A stretch of 64,000 nucleotides of DNA from Anaerofustis stercorihominis DSM 17244 (GCF_000154825.1 NZ_DS560019.1:310001-374000); one strand, 5' to 3'. Shown: positions 27,430 through 37,957, counted from the stretch's first letter. Numbers and translations: made by a program. Notes: generated from the sequence alone by a model not told the origin.

Positions 27430-28046
27430 TGATAATAAGTCCTTCAATCGCCTCTGGTGATGCCTTAAATCTTCAAAAGGAAACAGAATTTGTTGATAAA
27501 CATTTTTCCAATATACATATGGATATACAAGATGGTGTTTATGCAAAAATAACATTCGGGATGAAAACATTAGAACAAGTCTGTTCCATCACGACATCAA
27601 AGGTATCTGTACATTTGCAAGTGATGGATCCTTTGAAATATTTAAAACCTATTTCAAAAATGGATAATATTGATATCGTACATATCCATATAAATCATTT
27701 AAAAGATCCCAAAAGAGTCATAAGTGCCTATAAGAAAGCGGGTATCAAAACAGGTATCGGTTTAAGCAACTACGATCTGGATTCAAATACAAACAAATAT
27801 TTTGAATTGGTAGATTCCGTATTGGTACTTACGGCATGTTACGGTGATCCGTTGCAGGAATATTCAATAAAAATGGAAAATTACGTAAAGGATATCATCG
27901 ATAACACATCTCTTGAAATGTGGGTTGACGGAGGTATAGATCTGGATAGACTTACTCATTTAAAAGAAATAGGTGTTGATGCCGTAGTTTTGGGAAGAGC
28001 TGTATTTGGGGATAAATATGCGGCAAAGATGATATTTGAAAAATAA
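27429..28046 (+). CDS. Ribulose-phosphate 3-epimerase family protein (SgcE-like)
   Basis: 205-residue TIM barrel with ISPSIASGD at the start, HMDIQDGVYA (metal-binding His/Asp), VHLQVMDPLKYL, GLSNYD and C-terminal WVDGGIDLDRL and VVLGRAVFG phosphate-binding motifs. Family members interconvert ketopentose or related ketose phosphates at C3. In place of the canonical DGxFVPN the protein has DGVYAKITFG, so its substrate may not be ribulose 5-phosphate. Start overlaps the BtpA stop. Confidence 0.85.
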   Translation: MIISPSIASGDALNLQKETEFVDKHFSNIHMDIQDGVYAKITFGMKTLEQVCSITTSKVSVHLQVMDPLKYLKPISKMDNIDIVHIHINHLKDPKRVISAYKKAGIKTGIGLSNYDLDSNTNKYFELVDSVLVLTACYGDPLQEYSIKMENYVKDIIDNTSLEMWVDGGIDLDRLTHLKEIGVDAVVLGRAVFGDKYAAKMIFEK

Positions 28047-28153
28047 AAATATTATCCAATTTAAGTAACTTCCATAAAGATATATCCCTTTGACCTTTGA
28101 TTAATGTGATATATCCTAAATATTTGTATTATATACAAAGTGAGAGTGATGAT

Positions 28154-28576
28154 ATGAAAACTTTTAGATTAAGCGAAAAGTATAAGAAGCATTATATATT
28201 GATAGGCAGCGGTTTTTTGATATGTTCTATTTTTATATATATATTCAGACTCGATTATAAATTTATGGGAAGTATGAAATTCTTGTTTTATTTCGTTTCT
28301 TTACTGCTGAGCTTCATGTATTTATTCCGACACAAGATAAATAAAATTATTCTAACAGAAAAAAGCATAATTTATTATGACGGTATAGCTCCTAAAAAGA
28401 CTTACGTTTTTAAAAATATAAAACAAGTGGAATACGGATTCAAAAAGAAGATACGTGTCCATCTCATAGGAAGAAGGATCGTAGCTATACCTTATGTCTT
28501 TAATGACTTAGATACTTTTATTGAAGGTTTAAAAAAAGCAAAAGTAAAAGTAGTAAAGAATGATAGATATAACTAA
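28154..28576 (+). CDS. Small membrane protein, unknown function
   Basis: About 140 residues. Two hydrophobic helices (about 14-32 and 42-60) followed by a soluble part, roughly 65-135, with the pattern KIILTEKSIIYYDGI.PKKTYVFKNIKQVEYG, which resembles bacterial PH-like domains on membrane anchors. I prefer ATG 28154 over the in-frame ATG at 28097 because GTGAGAGTGA lies just upstream and the extra 19 residues look unlike the start of a protein. It lies between two catabolic genes and may be incidental to sugar use. Confidence 0.6.
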   Translation: MKTFRLSEKYKKHYILIGSGFLICSIFIYIFRLDYKFMGSMKFLFYFVSLLLSFMYLFRHKINKIILTEKSIIYYDGIAPKKTYVFKNIKQVEYGFKKKIRVHLIGRRIVAIPYVFNDLDTFIEGLKKAKVKVVKNDRYN

Positions 28577-28603
28577 ACGACAATAAAAGAAAGAAGGATA
28601 AAA

Positions 28604-29644
28604 ATGGAAAATCAAATGAAAGGGATTTGTCTGAATGAAGACAGGACATTGCAGCTTAAGAATTTTCCTGTTTCACCCCCTACACAAGGGTTCGTAAGAG
28701 TAAAAATAAAAAGAAGCGGGATATGTGCCTCCGATCTGGGATATATCAAATACGGTGCGAAAAGGCTCGAGCTTCCCGTTATTTTAGGCCACGAAGGCTG
28801 CGGGATAATCGATGAGATCGGTCAAGGAGTAAAAGGTTTTGAAAAAGGTGAAAGAGTCGTTGTAATGACTACATACGAATTATGCGGTAAATGCCGATAC
28901 TGTAAAATGGGTGCCACCAATCTGTGTATAAAAAGAAAAGGGATAGGCTCCAAAGTCAATGGTATGTTTGCCGATTACGTCACGGCTCCGTCTTCCAGCC
29001 TTATAAAAATGAGGGATCATGTCACATATGAAGAAGCTTGTATGACGGAACTTACAGTTTGTGCGGTTCATGGAATAGTTGAAACCGCAAAAGTAAGAGC
29101 CAATGATTGGTGTCTGATATCCGGCCCAGGTCCCGTAGGTCTCATTACTGCGCTCGTAGCAAAAGCCTACGGAGCAAGAGTAATTTTAGCGGGACTTTCA
29201 GCTGACGAAAAAAGGCTAAAAAAAGCTAAAGAGCTTGGTATAGACATCACAGTAGATATTTCAAAAGAAAATTTGGAAGATATCGTTTATAGTAAAACAG
29301 AGGGATACGGAGTCGATATAAGCGTTGAATGTTCGGGGAACTATAAATCCATGAAAACGTGTATAGAGCTTACTGCCGGCAGAGGGAAGTTTCTGCAAAT
29401 GGGGATAATGCATGAAATAGGCAGCATAGATATGTGGCTTGTTTTACATAAGGAACTGAAGATATATTCATCTTTGAGTCAAGTACCTCAAAGCTGGAAG
29501 ACCGCTGCCGATCTGATAGCAGAAAAAAAAGTAGATGTAAAAGCATTGATATCGAAAACATATGGATTGAATGACTATAAAGAAGCATTTGAAGCTGCCG
29601 CCTCAGGTCAAAATCTCAAGATCCTATTTGATCCCGAGATTTAA
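28604..29644 (+). CDS. Zinc-dependent medium-chain alcohol/polyol dehydrogenase
   Basis: 346 residues. Catalytic zinc ligands in RSGICASDLGY (Cys about 38) and GHEGCGIIDEIG (His-Glu about 64), structural zinc Cys cluster CGKCRYCKMGATNLC (about 94-108), then a Rossmann fold with GPGPVGLITALVAKAYGA. Subfamily resembles sorbitol/galactitol-phosphate dehydrogenases, which fits a polyol PTS: the imported phosphorylated polyol would be oxidised to a ketose phosphate. Substrate is inferred from context only. AGAAGGA lies before ATG 28604. Confidence 0.92.
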   Translation: MENQMKGICLNEDRTLQLKNFPVSPPTQGFVRVKIKRSGICASDLGYIKYGAKRLELPVILGHEGCGIIDEIGQGVKGFEKGERVVVMTTYELCGKCRYCKMGATNLCIKRKGIGSKVNGMFADYVTAPSSSLIKMRDHVTYEEACMTELTVCAVHGIVETAKVRANDWCLISGPGPVGLITALVAKAYGARVILAGLSADEKRLKKAKELGIDITVDISKENLEDIVYSKTEGYGVDISVECSGNYKSMKTCIELTAGRGKFLQMGIMHEIGSIDMWLVLHKELKIYSSLSQVPQSWKTAADLIAEKKVDVKALISKTYGLNDYKEAFEAAASGQNLKILFDPEI

Positions 29645-29670
29645 ATTCTTTTATATTTGGAGAAAACATA

Positions 29671-30114
29671 ATGAAATTAAAAAAGGTTTTAATCATAGAA
29701 GGTGATGCATCGAATTGGCAGGAAGCAATAAGCCTTACAGCAGATGAACTATTCAATAATGGGTGTGTAAAAAATACTTTTAAAGAAAATTGTATCCTAA
29801 GAGAAAAACAGTTCCCTACGGGACTTCCAACCAACGTTGCGGTGGCTATTCCTCATACCGATGCCATACATGTGATCGAGAATGCCGTATGCATTTTAAA
29901 ACTCAAAAAGAAAGTTTTATTTAACAGCATGCAAGATCCAAATGATACAGTAAATGTTGATTTTGTCTTTAACATGTCGGTAGTTGACGATAACAAACAG
30001 CTTCAAATGCTGCAGGAGATAATAAAAGTCGTTCAGGACAGCAATTTTTTAGAAAAAGCAAAAAAAATGCCATTGCAGGATTTTAAAAACATCCTGCAGA
30101 AACAATGGCTGTAA
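29671..30114 (+). CDS. PTS IIA component (GatA/SgcA, fructose-mannitol superfamily)
   Basis: 147 residues of the PTS EIIA type 2 fold. The phospho-His is in VAVAIPHTDAIHV (about residue 67). It carries phosphate from HPr to the IIB protein at 24962. Its first part, EGDASNWQEAI, closely resembles the IIA domain of the divergent regulator (EADNWQEAI), suggesting shared origin. Preceded by GGAG at a good distance. Confidence 0.9.
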   Translation: MKLKKVLIIEGDASNWQEAISLTADELFNNGCVKNTFKENCILREKQFPTGLPTNVAVAIPHTDAIHVIENAVCILKLKKKVLFNSMQDPNDTVNVDFVFNMSVVDDNKQLQMLQEIIKVVQDSNFLEKAKKMPLQDFKNILQKQWL

Positions 30115-30133
30115 AAATAAAGAAGGTATATAA

Positions 30134-30892
30134 ATGAGTTATGAAATAGATCTTTCAAATCAAGTTGCTCTTATAACAGGTTCCGGAAAAGGTATCGGAG
30201 CGGAGATCGCCTCTGTATTGGCTTCTGCCGGGGCAACAGTGATCATAAATGATATCATGGATGAAGAAATGTGCATTGAAACATTGAATAATATATCTCA
30301 AATAGGACCTAACCCTTATTATATAAAATGTGATATTTCCAATGAAGACGATGTAAAAAGCATGATCGAAACAGTTAAAGAAAAATTTGGACGTCTGGAT
30401 ATAATAGTCAATAATGCCGTTATTTCAGTAAACAGCGGAGCGTCATATGACAAGATGTTTGCTGTCAACGTCAAAGGGGCAGCCTACGTAACAGAAAATA
30501 GTTATACGTTGTTGAAAGAAAGTAAAGGCAAGATAGTAAATATAGTTTCCGCCTCCGTTTTTATGGGAAGGACAGAAAGTAAAGAATACGTATCGACTAA
30601 AGCAGGCGTATATGGTCTATCCATGTTTTATGCAAAGCATTATGCAAAAGACGGGATAAGGGTAAATGCAGTTGCACCTGCCGTTGTGGTAACGGATCTG
30701 ATGATAAAAAGGTATGGGAGTAAAGAAGCTATACTTGAGCATTACAAATATAAAATGCCTTTGGGACGAGTCGGTTATCCAAAAGATACCGCAAATGTCG
30801 TTTTATTCCTGGTATCTCATATGTCAGATATGCTTACGGGAGAAGTACTTTTCGTCGACGGAGGACGTATGCACATAGGTCATAACATATAA
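30134..30892 (+). CDS. Short-chain dehydrogenase/reductase
   Basis: 252 residues. Rossmann fold with TGSGKGIGAEIA (about 14-25), NNAV in place of NNAG (about 89-92), catalytic Ser in NIVSASVF (about 138), and Tyr/Lys in EYVSTKAG (about 150). The C-terminal MLTGEVLFVDGG is typical. Likely an NAD(P)-linked oxidoreductase acting on the sugar or polyol imported by this operon. It follows IIA by about 20 bases and its stop almost touches the PHP gene. Confidence 0.9.
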   Translation: MSYEIDLSNQVALITGSGKGIGAEIASVLASAGATVIINDIMDEEMCIETLNNISQIGPNPYYIKCDISNEDDVKSMIETVKEKFGRLDIIVNNAVISVNSGASYDKMFAVNVKGAAYVTENSYTLLKESKGKIVNIVSASVFMGRTESKEYVSTKAGVYGLSMFYAKHYAKDGIRVNAVAPAVVVTDLMIKRYGSKEAILEHYKYKMPLGRVGYPKDTANVVLFLVSHMSDMLTGEVLFVDGGRMHIGHNI

Positions 30893-30893
30893 A

Positions 30894-31769
30894 ATGAAAC
30901 TTATTGATTATCATATACACACCGATTTATCAGGAGATTCCAATGCAAAATTGGAAGATATAGTACACACTGCCATCAAAAAAAACTTAAGTGAAATAGC
31001 CATAACGGATCATCTTGAAGTAATACACAGTGACGGACCTTACAAAACAGGCAATTACGATACGACCGAGCCTCTGTTCTATCCCGTCAAATGTGTACCT
31101 CCAAAGCTTCCGATAAATAAGGATTTCTCAAAGCTGAAAGAGAAAATAAATATAATAAACGAAAAAAACAGGGGAAAGCTTAAAGTCTTATTCGGAGTTG
31201 AAATTTCGCAAGCCGATGCAGACTTGGAGTTCTCAAAGTCATTTATAAAAAAGAACCCTTTCGATATAATATTATGCTCCACTCATTCTTTGGAAAAAGA
31301 TATCGACTTAAATTATATCGACCTTTCAAAATGTGATATCAATGATATATATATATAATATTTGGAGAAAATGTACAAGCAGTTAAATGAATTTTCGGAT
31401 TTTGATATAATCAGCCATATTAACTACATTATAAGATATATTTATAAAGATACGAAGATAAGATTTGATTATTCTCCTTATGAAGACTGTCTAAGAGAAA
31501 TAATAAAAAAAATAGCTCATATGCAAAAGGGCATAGAGATAAATACATCTGGTTTGTTTCAAGGAGTAGATGAAACTTTTCCTTCTTTATGGCTGGTAAA
31601 AATTTTTAAAGAATATTCAGGAAAAATAATAACAGTAGGCAGCGACGCACATAATCCGCAGGACATAATAAGAGGCTATAAGTATGCCTTGGAGCTTTTA
31701 AAGCTGGCGGGATTTACGAAAATAGCTTCTTTTGAAAAAAGAAATATAAAATTTATCAATATTGAATGA
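30894..31769 (+). pseudogene. PHP-domain phosphatase (HisK-type), interrupted by an in-frame TAA
   Basis: Codons run in one frame from ATG 30894 to the stop ending at 31769, interrupted by TAA at 31356-31358 (codon 155). The first part has the PHP metal motif DYHIHTDLSGDS and ITDHLE, the second HINYIIRY and GSDAHNP, so both are needed for one active site of about 291 residues. The sequence around the stop, IYI-stop-YLEKM, is colinear with the usual Y..YLE segment of this family. TTG 31362 or ATG 31371 might start a second peptide. A point nonsense mutation next to an (AT)n tract is likely; TAA is not a selenocysteine codon. Family members dephosphorylate histidinol phosphate or other small phosphates. 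Confidence 0.75.
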
Positions 31770-31835
31770 TATATCACGATACTTTCGTGATGTATGCTTT
31801 TGTGCCGGATATGAAAAGCATATCCGGCATTTAAT
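31770..31835 (+). terminator. Hairpins at the end of the sgc-like operon
   Basis: ATCACGA / TCGTGAT around 31775-31793, then a perfect 11-bp stem TGCCGGATATG (31803-31813) / CATATCCGGCA (31819-31829) followed by TTTAATTT. The second is a plausible terminator. Confidence 0.65.
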
Positions 31836-31863
31836 TTAAGAAATAAAAAATAAGGATGAAGTC

Positions 31864-32718
31864 TTGAAAACAAAAATAAATGCAAATATATATATTTTAT
31901 TGGCTGCCCTATGTTGGAGCAGCGGAGGAATACTGGTAAAAATAATTTCCTTCGATCCCTTCAATATAGCTTTTTTCAGAGCCCTTATAGGTCTGATAGC
32001 CTTCGGTATATACCTTAAAAAATCAATACCTAAACTTAATAGGAAAATAATCTTAAGCGCCCTTTGTATAGCAATGACCAATGTATTGTTTGTTATAGCA
32101 AATAAACTGACATTCGCCGCAAATGCAATAATACTTCAGTATACAGCTCCCATATTTGTGATATTTATGGACTTTTTTATAAACAAAGTAAAAGCAACCA
32201 GACACCAACTTTTAACAATTCTTTTATGTACAGTAGGGGTCGTGTTATTTTTCTTCAATGATATAGGAACAGGAAAAATAATAGGAAATTTAATAGCTTT
32301 ATTCTCAGGCATTACCTTTGCAGGAGTATTTTTTATAAATAGATTTAAAAATTCTTCGACGGTGGACTCTGCTTTCTTATCAAACTTTATGATAGTAATC
32401 GTTTTGCTACCTTTCGCTATTATCAATCCCATCAAGTCTATAACAATAAACGAAAGTATAGCTGTTTTCTTACTCGGGACGATTCAGGTATTTATGGCTT
32501 ATATATTTTTCTCAAAAGGAATAAAAGGGACTTCATCAATAAATGCTTCTTTAATTTCCATCATAGAAGCTGTATTAAATCCTTTATGGGTAGCTATCTT
32601 TTTCAACGAACTGCCTAATACATTATCTTTTATAGGTTTTTTTATAATAATTTTTGCATCAATATATAATACATTTAAAGAAAATACTATAGAAACCGAT
32701 GTAAAAAACTCAAAGTAA
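31864..32718 (+). CDS. EamA/DMT-family transporter
   Basis: 284 residues with about ten hydrophobic helices in two EamA repeats (WSSGGILVKIISFDPFNIAFFRALIGL in the first; a parallel SLISIIEAVLNPLWVAIFF in the second). Exporter of metabolites or amino acids in the drug/metabolite superfamily; substrate unknown. The start is TTG 31864, supported by AAGGA about eight bases upstream; no ATG is nearby in frame. It lies after the operon's terminator, so probably an independent unit. Confidence 0.85.
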   Translation: MKTKINANIYILLAALCWSSGGILVKIISFDPFNIAFFRALIGLIAFGIYLKKSIPKLNRKIILSALCIAMTNVLFVIANKLTFAANAIILQYTAPIFVIFMDFFINKVKATRHQLLTILLCTVGVVLFFFNDIGTGKIIGNLIALFSGITFAGVFFINRFKNSSTVDSAFLSNFMIVIVLLPFAIINPIKSITINESIAVFLLGTIQVFMAYIFFSKGIKGTSSINASLISIIEAVLNPLWVAIFFNELPNTLSFIGFFIIIFASIYNTFKENTIETDVKNSK

Positions 32719-33114
32719 AATGTGTTTTTCGTTATATATATTTTTTGGTCAACATCTTTTTAATAACCTATATAATTATATTAAGATGTAGCATTTACCC
32801 TTGGAGACAAACTATTTATAATATAAATTAAATAAAAGTAAAATTATTATATGATGTTCAAAAAAATCAAATATAAATATAATAAATTTTGAGAGCTTAA
32901 AAAATAGATTAAAAGAAATGAAATCAGAAATGAATGTATAAATTAAATCATTTTAATTATTATTATGCAGAATTGTACAATACTAATATGTTGAAAATAA
33001 GTTGATATTTAAAATATAAATAAACCAAGATATCAAAAAAATATTTACATGAACGAAAAAATATAAGCGAATAATCAGTACTAATACAAATGATAACCAA
33101 ATCTAATACTTAAA
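32719..33114. other. AT-rich spacer with no recognised feature
   Basis: I see no gene, RNA or clear repeat between the EamA gene and the dnaJ terminator. Confidence 0.5.
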
Positions 33115-33143
33115 ACTAAAAAAGACCGCAGTTGCGGTCTTCT
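33115..33143 (-). terminator. dnaJ terminator
   Basis: Stem AAGACCGCA / TGCGGTCTT with T-run on the minus strand. Confidence 0.85.
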
Positions 33144-34282
33144 TATTTAAAATTATCTTTTACTTTATCCCAAAAGCCTTTGCTTTGCTCGTTGTTTTTA
33201 TCGCTTGAAATATCCGAAAATTCCCTTAATTTTGCCTTTTGCTTTTCATTCAAGTTCTTTGGAACTTCAACTTTGATTTCAACGTATTCATTTCCCTTAC
33301 CGAAACCGTTAGGGTTTTGTACCCCTTTGCCTTTAAGCTTGAATACCTGTCCTGACTGTGTTCCTTCAGGTATTTTAAGTTTAACTTTACCGTCTACAGT
33401 AGGAACCATTATACTGTCTCCCAATGCAGCCTGAACGAATGTAATAGGGATCTTGCAGTATATGTCATTTTCTTCTCTTGTAAATATAGCATGCGGCTTA
33501 ACAGAAATATAAATATAAACATCTCCGTTAGGTCCGCCATTCTTTCCTGCTTCGCCCTCTCCTCTTAGAGGAAGTACACTTCCGGTATCTACTCCCGCAG
33601 GTATCCTTATGGAAAGAGTTCTCTGTTTCTTAACAGTCCCCTCGCCACCGCAGGTCTTACAAGGATTAACTATTTTCTTACCGGTACCGTTACATTCATC
33701 ACAAGTTTTGACCGTTTGAACCGTTCCAAACAAACTTTGCTGAGTTACTCTTACCTGACCTGTACCATGACACTTATCACAGGTCTTTATATCAGAGTCG
33801 TTTACCGCACCTTTACCTCCGCAAGTATCACAAGTTTCTGTCCTTCTTATTTTGATTTCTTTTTTACATCCAAAGACAGCATCTTCAAAAGAAAGCGTTA
33901 AATTGACTCTTAAATCTCTGCCCTTTTGACGAACGTTTTGTCTGGAAGCACCGCCTCCGCTAAAACCTCCGCCGAACATAGAACCAAATATATCACCAAA
34001 CATATCTTCAAAGCCGCCGAACCCGGCACCACCAAAACCTGCACCTCCCATATTTGGGTCGAATGCATCATGTCCGAATTGATCATATTTGGATTTTTTA
34101 TCAGGGTCGGATAAAACTTCGTATGCTTCATTTATTTCTTTAAATTTCTCTTCCGCTTCTTTATCATCAGGGTTTCTGTCCGGATGATATTTCATAGCGA
34201 GCTTTCTGTATGCTTTTTTTATCTCGTCTTCGCCGGCGCTTTTATCTACTCCTAAAACCTCGTAATAATCTCTTTTTGACAT
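33143..34282 (-). CDS. dnaJ: Chaperone protein DnaJ
   Basis: 379 residues: J domain with HPD (about 33-35, in MKYHPDRN), a Gly/Phe-rich linker ([17 protein letters not shown]), four CxxCxGxG zinc repeats ([32 protein letters not shown], about 143-205), and the C-terminal substrate-binding domains. Stimulates DnaK ATPase and delivers substrates. Last gene of hrcA-grpE-dnaK-dnaJ; a terminator hairpin separates it from dnaK. Confidence 0.97.
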   Translation of the reverse strand: MSKRDYYEVLGVDKSAGEDEIKKAYRKLAMKYHPDRNPDDKEAEEKFKEINEAYEVLSDPDKKSKYDQFGHDAFDPNMGGAGFGGAGFGGFEDMFGDIFGSMFGGGFSGGGASRQNVRQKGRDLRVNLTLSFEDAVFGCKKEIKIRRTETCDTCGGKGAVNDSDIKTCDKCHGTGQVRVTQQSLFGTVQTVKTCDECNGTGKKIVNPCKTCGGEGTVKKQRTLSIRIPAGVDTGSVLPLRGEGEAGKNGGPNGDVYIYISVKPHAIFTREENDIYCKIPITFVQAALGDSIMVPTVDGKVKLKIPEGTQSGQVFKLKGKGVQNPNGFGKGNEYVEIKVEVPKNLNEKQKAKLREFSDISSDKNNEQSKGFWDKVKDNFK

Positions 34283-34308
34283 TATTATTTACTCCCTTAT
34301 ATATTATG

Positions 34309-34338
34309 AAAAATCACCCTGCGGCTTAGGCAGGGTGA
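34309..34338 (-). terminator. Hairpin/terminator between dnaK and dnaJ
   Basis: Perfect stem TCACCCTGC / GCAGGGTGA followed by TTTTTC on the minus strand. Probably a partial terminator or processing site giving dnaK more transcript than dnaJ. Confidence 0.75.
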
Positions 34339-34349
34339 AGTTAGACAGT

Positions 34350-36206
34350 TTATTTGTCGTCGTCATCTACTACTTCGTAATCTGCGTCTACTACGTTATC
34401 GTCTTCTTTGGTTTCGCCGGCGCTGCCATTTACATCTGCGCCAGGAGCAGCACCTGCACCGTTCCCTGCTTGTTCAGCATATAGTTTTTCAGCGATTGGA
34501 TATAAAGCTTCACTTAATTTTTCTGTTGCTGATTTGATAGCCTCAACATCAGAACCTTCTAATTTTTCTTTTAAATCTTTGATTGCTTCATCTACAGGAG
34601 CTTTTTCTTTATCGGTTACTTTATCTCCTAGATCTTTTAATGTCTTTTCAGCATTATATACGGCTGCATCAGCATTATTTCTAACAGTGATTTCTTCTTC
34701 TTTAGCTTTATCTTCGCTTGCATATTGTTCAGCTTCTTTAACGGCTTTATCAATATCTTCCTGACTCATATTTGAAGAAGATTGAATTACAACATTTTGT
34801 TCCTTACCCGTACCTAAATCCTTAGCTGTAACATTTACGATACCGTTAGCGTCGATATCAAATGTAACTTCGATTTGTGGTACTCCTCTAGGAGCTGATG
34901 GGATTCCTGTCAATTGGAAACGTCCTAAAGTTTTATTTCCGCTTGCCATACCTCTTTCACCTTGAAGTACATGGATATCTACTGCTGTTTGGCCGTCTGC
35001 AGCTGTAGAGAATACTTGGCTTTTCTTTGTAGGAATAGTAGTATTTCTTTCAATTAATTTTGTAAATACTCCTCCAAGAGTTTCGATACCAAGTGATAAA
35101 GGAGTTACGTCAAGAAGTAATACGTCCTGAACATCACCGGCAAGTACCCCGCCTTGGATAGCTGCACCTATAGCTACACATTCATCAGGATTGATACCTT
35201 TGTCCGCATCTTTTCCCGTAATTTTCTTAACTGCTTCTTGTACTGCAGGGATTCTTGTAGAACCGCCCACCAATACGATTTTATGGATTTCGCTTGCTGA
35301 TAGACCTGAGTCCGCAATAGCTTTTCTAACAGGTTCCATTGTAGCTTCTACAAGATCAGCTGTAAGTTCATCGAATTTAGCTCTTGTTAATGTGACATCT
35401 AAATGTTTTGGACCTGCTGCATCCATTGTAATAAACGGAATATTGATTTGTGCTGTAGTTTTGCTTGAAAGTTCGATTTTAGCTTTTTCCGCACTTTCTT
35501 TAAGTCTTTGCATAGCCATTTTATCGCCGCTTAAATCAATACCATTTGTCTTCTTGAATTCGCTAACCAAGTAATCGATTATTTTATTATCAAAATCATC
35601 TCCACCTAAGTGGTTATTACCGTTTGTAGCCTTAACTTCAAATACTCCGTCTGCAAGTTCAAGGATCGATACGTCGAATGTACCGCCACCAAGGTCGAAA
35701 ATCATTACTGTTTGACTTTGTTCTTTATCAAGACCATAAGCTAAAGCTGCTGCTGTAGGTTCGTTGATAATTCTAAGAACTTCAAGACCCGCAATCTTAC
35801 CTGCATCTTTTGTAGCCTGTCTTTGAGCATCTGAGAAATAAGCAGGAACAGTAATAACTGCTTTAGAAACTGTTTGTCCCAAATAACTTTCTGCATCTTT
35901 TTTAAGTTTTTGAAGTACAAAAGCAGAAATTTCCTGTGGTGTATATTTCTTGCCTTCGATATCAACTTTATAATCGCTTCCCATATGTCTCTTTATTGAA
36001 GCAACTGTCTTTTCCGGGTTTGTTACTGCTTGGTTTTTAGCAACTTGACCTATTAGTCTTTCTCCGTCATTTGTAAATGCAACTACTGATGGTGTAGTTC
36101 TTGCACCTTCCGCATTTGCTATAACAACGGCTTCGCCGCCTTCCAATACTGATACACATGAATTTGTAGTACCTAAATCGATACCTATAATCTTTTCTTT
36201 ACTCAT
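34350..36206 (-). CDS. dnaK: Chaperone protein DnaK (Hsp70)
   Basis: 618 residues. ATPase start [18 protein letters not shown], phosphate motif [14 protein letters not shown] (about 170), adenosine motif [13 protein letters not shown] (about 310), linker [18 protein letters not shown] and the substrate-binding domain, with the acidic tail ending [14 protein letters not shown]. Holds unfolded proteins with DnaJ and GrpE. Confidence 0.98.
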   Translation of the reverse strand: MSKEKIIGIDLGTTNSCVSVLEGGEAVVIANAEGARTTPSVVAFTNDGERLIGQVAKNQAVTNPEKTVASIKRHMGSDYKVDIEGKKYTPQEISAFVLQKLKKDAESYLGQTVSKAVITVPAYFSDAQRQATKDAGKIAGLEVLRIINEPTAAALAYGLDKEQSQTVMIFDLGGGTFDVSILELADGVFEVKATNGNNHLGGDDFDNKIIDYLVSEFKKTNGIDLSGDKMAMQRLKESAEKAKIELSSKTTAQINIPFITMDAAGPKHLDVTLTRAKFDELTADLVEATMEPVRKAIADSGLSASEIHKIVLVGGSTRIPAVQEAVKKITGKDADKGINPDECVAIGAAIQGGVLAGDVQDVLLLDVTPLSLGIETLGGVFTKLIERNTTIPTKKSQVFSTAADGQTAVDIHVLQGERGMASGNKTLGRFQLTGIPSAPRGVPQIEVTFDIDANGIVNVTAKDLGTGKEQNVVIQSSSNMSQEDIDKAVKEAEQYASEDKAKEEEITVRNNADAAVYNAEKTLKDLGDKVTDKEKAPVDEAIKDLKEKLEGSDVEAIKSATEKLSEALYPIAEKLYAEQAGNGAGAAPGADVNGSAGETKEDDNVVDADYEVVDDDDK

Positions 36207-36228
36207 CTTTCTTACTCTCCTTATTCCT

Positions 36229-36855
36229 TTATTTTAACTTATTTACCTTGACCATACTCGGTCTTAAGACTTTTTCTTTGTATATATATCCATCTTGAAA
36301 AACTTCAAGAATGATATCATCTTCTTTATCGTCCAATTTTTCCACCGCTACCGCATAGTGTTTATTTGGATCGAATTTTTCATCAAGAGCTTCTATTGTT
36401 TCTATACCTTCATTTTTAAGTAATTCAGTTAGCTGTGTAAATATCATATTTACACCTTCATAGAAACCGCTTTTTTTATCTGCTTCACTATCCAAAGCCC
36501 TTTTAAAATTATCAATTATAGGAAACAAACCTTCCGCAAACTTAGATGTTGAATATATGATCATAGCTTCTTTATCTTTACTTGCTCTTTTTTTGTAATT
36601 ATCAAAGTCAGCCAAGAGTCTCATATAACTGTCATTTAATTTATCATATTTTTCTTCCATGCTTTCTTCCTTGACTTCCTCTTTTTCTTCAGGTTTACTT
36701 TCCTCTACGCTGTCCTTAACTTCTTCAGCTGTTTCTTCCGTCACTTCTTCCTGATTAACATCCTTTTTCTCATCTTTATTCATATTTTTTTTCTTTTCTC
36801 TCTCTTCTTTTTCTTTTCTAAGTTCATTTATATCTTTAATATTATCATTACTCAT
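36229..36855 (-). CDS. grpE: Nucleotide exchange factor GrpE
   Basis: 208 residues. Long charged, Lys/Glu-rich N-terminus (about 1-65), then the coiled coil with [20 protein letters not shown] and the beta domain ending in [15 protein letters not shown]. Releases ADP from DnaK. Sits between hrcA (9-base gap) and dnaK. Confidence 0.96.
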   Translation of the reverse strand: MSNDNIKDINELRKEKEEREKKKNMNKDEKKDVNQEEVTEETAEEVKDSVEESKPEEKEEVKEESMEEKYDKLNDSYMRLLADFDNYKKRASKDKEAMIIYSTSKFAEGLFPIIDNFKRALDSEADKKSGFYEGVNMIFTQLTELLKNEGIETIEALDEKFDPNKHYAVAVEKLDDKEDDIILEVFQDGYIYKEKVLRPSMVKVNKLK

Positions 36856-36864
36856 TTAGTTACC

Positions 36865-37902
36865 TCACTTTTTAAAAATTTTTGTAATATGCTTGGTAAG
36901 CTCATCACTTAAAAAATCAAGTGTCGAGACTGCGTAATCATAATTCATCCTTGTCGGTCCGATAACACCTATAGTTCCTACCGTTTTACCGTTTAGCTTA
37001 TAATTTGCGGTAATAATAGAACAATCGTTAAAGTCCTCGACTTTATTTTCATTTCCTATCACTATATGGATATCACTATCGTCACTATCAACAGAAATAG
37101 CACTTTCAAGCGCCTCTTTACTGTTAACCGAATCTATAAAATGCTTTGCCCTTTCTATATCCCCGAATTCGGGAAAGTTTAGTATCTTACTGACTCCTCT
37201 GGCATATATCTTTGAAGAATTGGTATTTTCAACCAAACTTCTGAATACCGGCATTATTTCCGAAAGTATCCTGTTTTCCGTCTCACTTAATCCCTCAACC
37301 AATTCACTTAATAAGTTGACGGCTTCGTTCGCAGGTCTGTTCTTTATTATAGTGGTGAGAGCATTATTTATTCTTTCTATCTCTTCAAGTGTGACATAAG
37401 TTTTAAGCCTTATTTCAGAATTTTTTATCAGCCCTTCTTTGGTAACTACTATAAGCATTACCCTATCTTCTTCTATATAAACAATCTTAACATCTTTTAC
37501 ATTAAGAGAAGATAATCGCGGTGCCATGACTAGTGATGTGTAATTGGTCATTTTAGTAAGTATATTCAAAGTTTTTTCTATCGTATTATTAAGTTCGAGC
37601 ATATAATTATCATATTCTGCTCTGACAGCCTCTCTGATTTCAGACTCCAAAGCATTCTTTTTCATGAAGTTATCAACATATAATCTATATGCACTGGTAG
37701 AAGGAATTCTTCCGGCAGAAGTATGAGGTTTTATTAAAAATCCCATTTCTTCAAGGTCCGACATTTCATTTCTGATAGTTGCCGAAGATACCCCGAGATT
37801 GTACTTTTTCTCCAAGGTCCTTGAACCTACAGGCTCGGCTGTTTTGATATAATCATTTATGATAGCTCTTAAAATATTAAATTTTCTATCGTCCCAGTTC
37901 AT
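36865..37902 (-). CDS. hrcA: Heat-inducible transcription repressor HrcA
   Basis: 345 residues. N-terminal winged helix with EPVGSRTLEKKYNLGVSSATIRNEMSDLEEMGFL (about 22-55) and HTSAGRIPSTSAYRLYVD, then the GAF-like domain and TIGVIGPTRMNYDYAVS near the end. Binds CIRCE; a perfect CIRCE lies directly upstream, so the operon represses itself until GroE is titrated by stress. Confidence 0.97.
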   Translation of the reverse strand: MNWDDRKFNILRAIINDYIKTAEPVGSRTLEKKYNLGVSSATIRNEMSDLEEMGFLIKPHTSAGRIPSTSAYRLYVDNFMKKNALESEIREAVRAEYDNYMLELNNTIEKTLNILTKMTNYTSLVMAPRLSSLNVKDVKIVYIEEDRVMLIVVTKEGLIKNSEIRLKTYVTLEEIERINNALTTIIKNRPANEAVNLLSELVEGLSETENRILSEIMPVFRSLVENTNSSKIYARGVSKILNFPEFGDIERAKHFIDSVNSKEALESAISVDSDDSDIHIVIGNENKVEDFNDCSIITANYKLNGKTVGTIGVIGPTRMNYDYAVSTLDFLSDELTKHITKIFKK

Positions 37903-37920
37903 TTTCCTTTCTCCTTCTTA

Positions 37921-37947
37921 TTAGCACTCCTCAAACCTGAGTGCTAA
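37921..37947. promoter_or_regulatory. CIRCE operator
   Basis: TTAGCACTC-N9-GAGTGCTAA, an exact match to the consensus, between the promoter and hrcA. Confidence 0.97.
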
Positions 37948-37957
37948 CACTGTCATA

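Noticed and set aside
31356-31358. In-frame TAA in the PHP gene as a recoded codon
   Set aside because: Selenocysteine uses TGA; no evidence for TAA recoding, so treated as a mutation.
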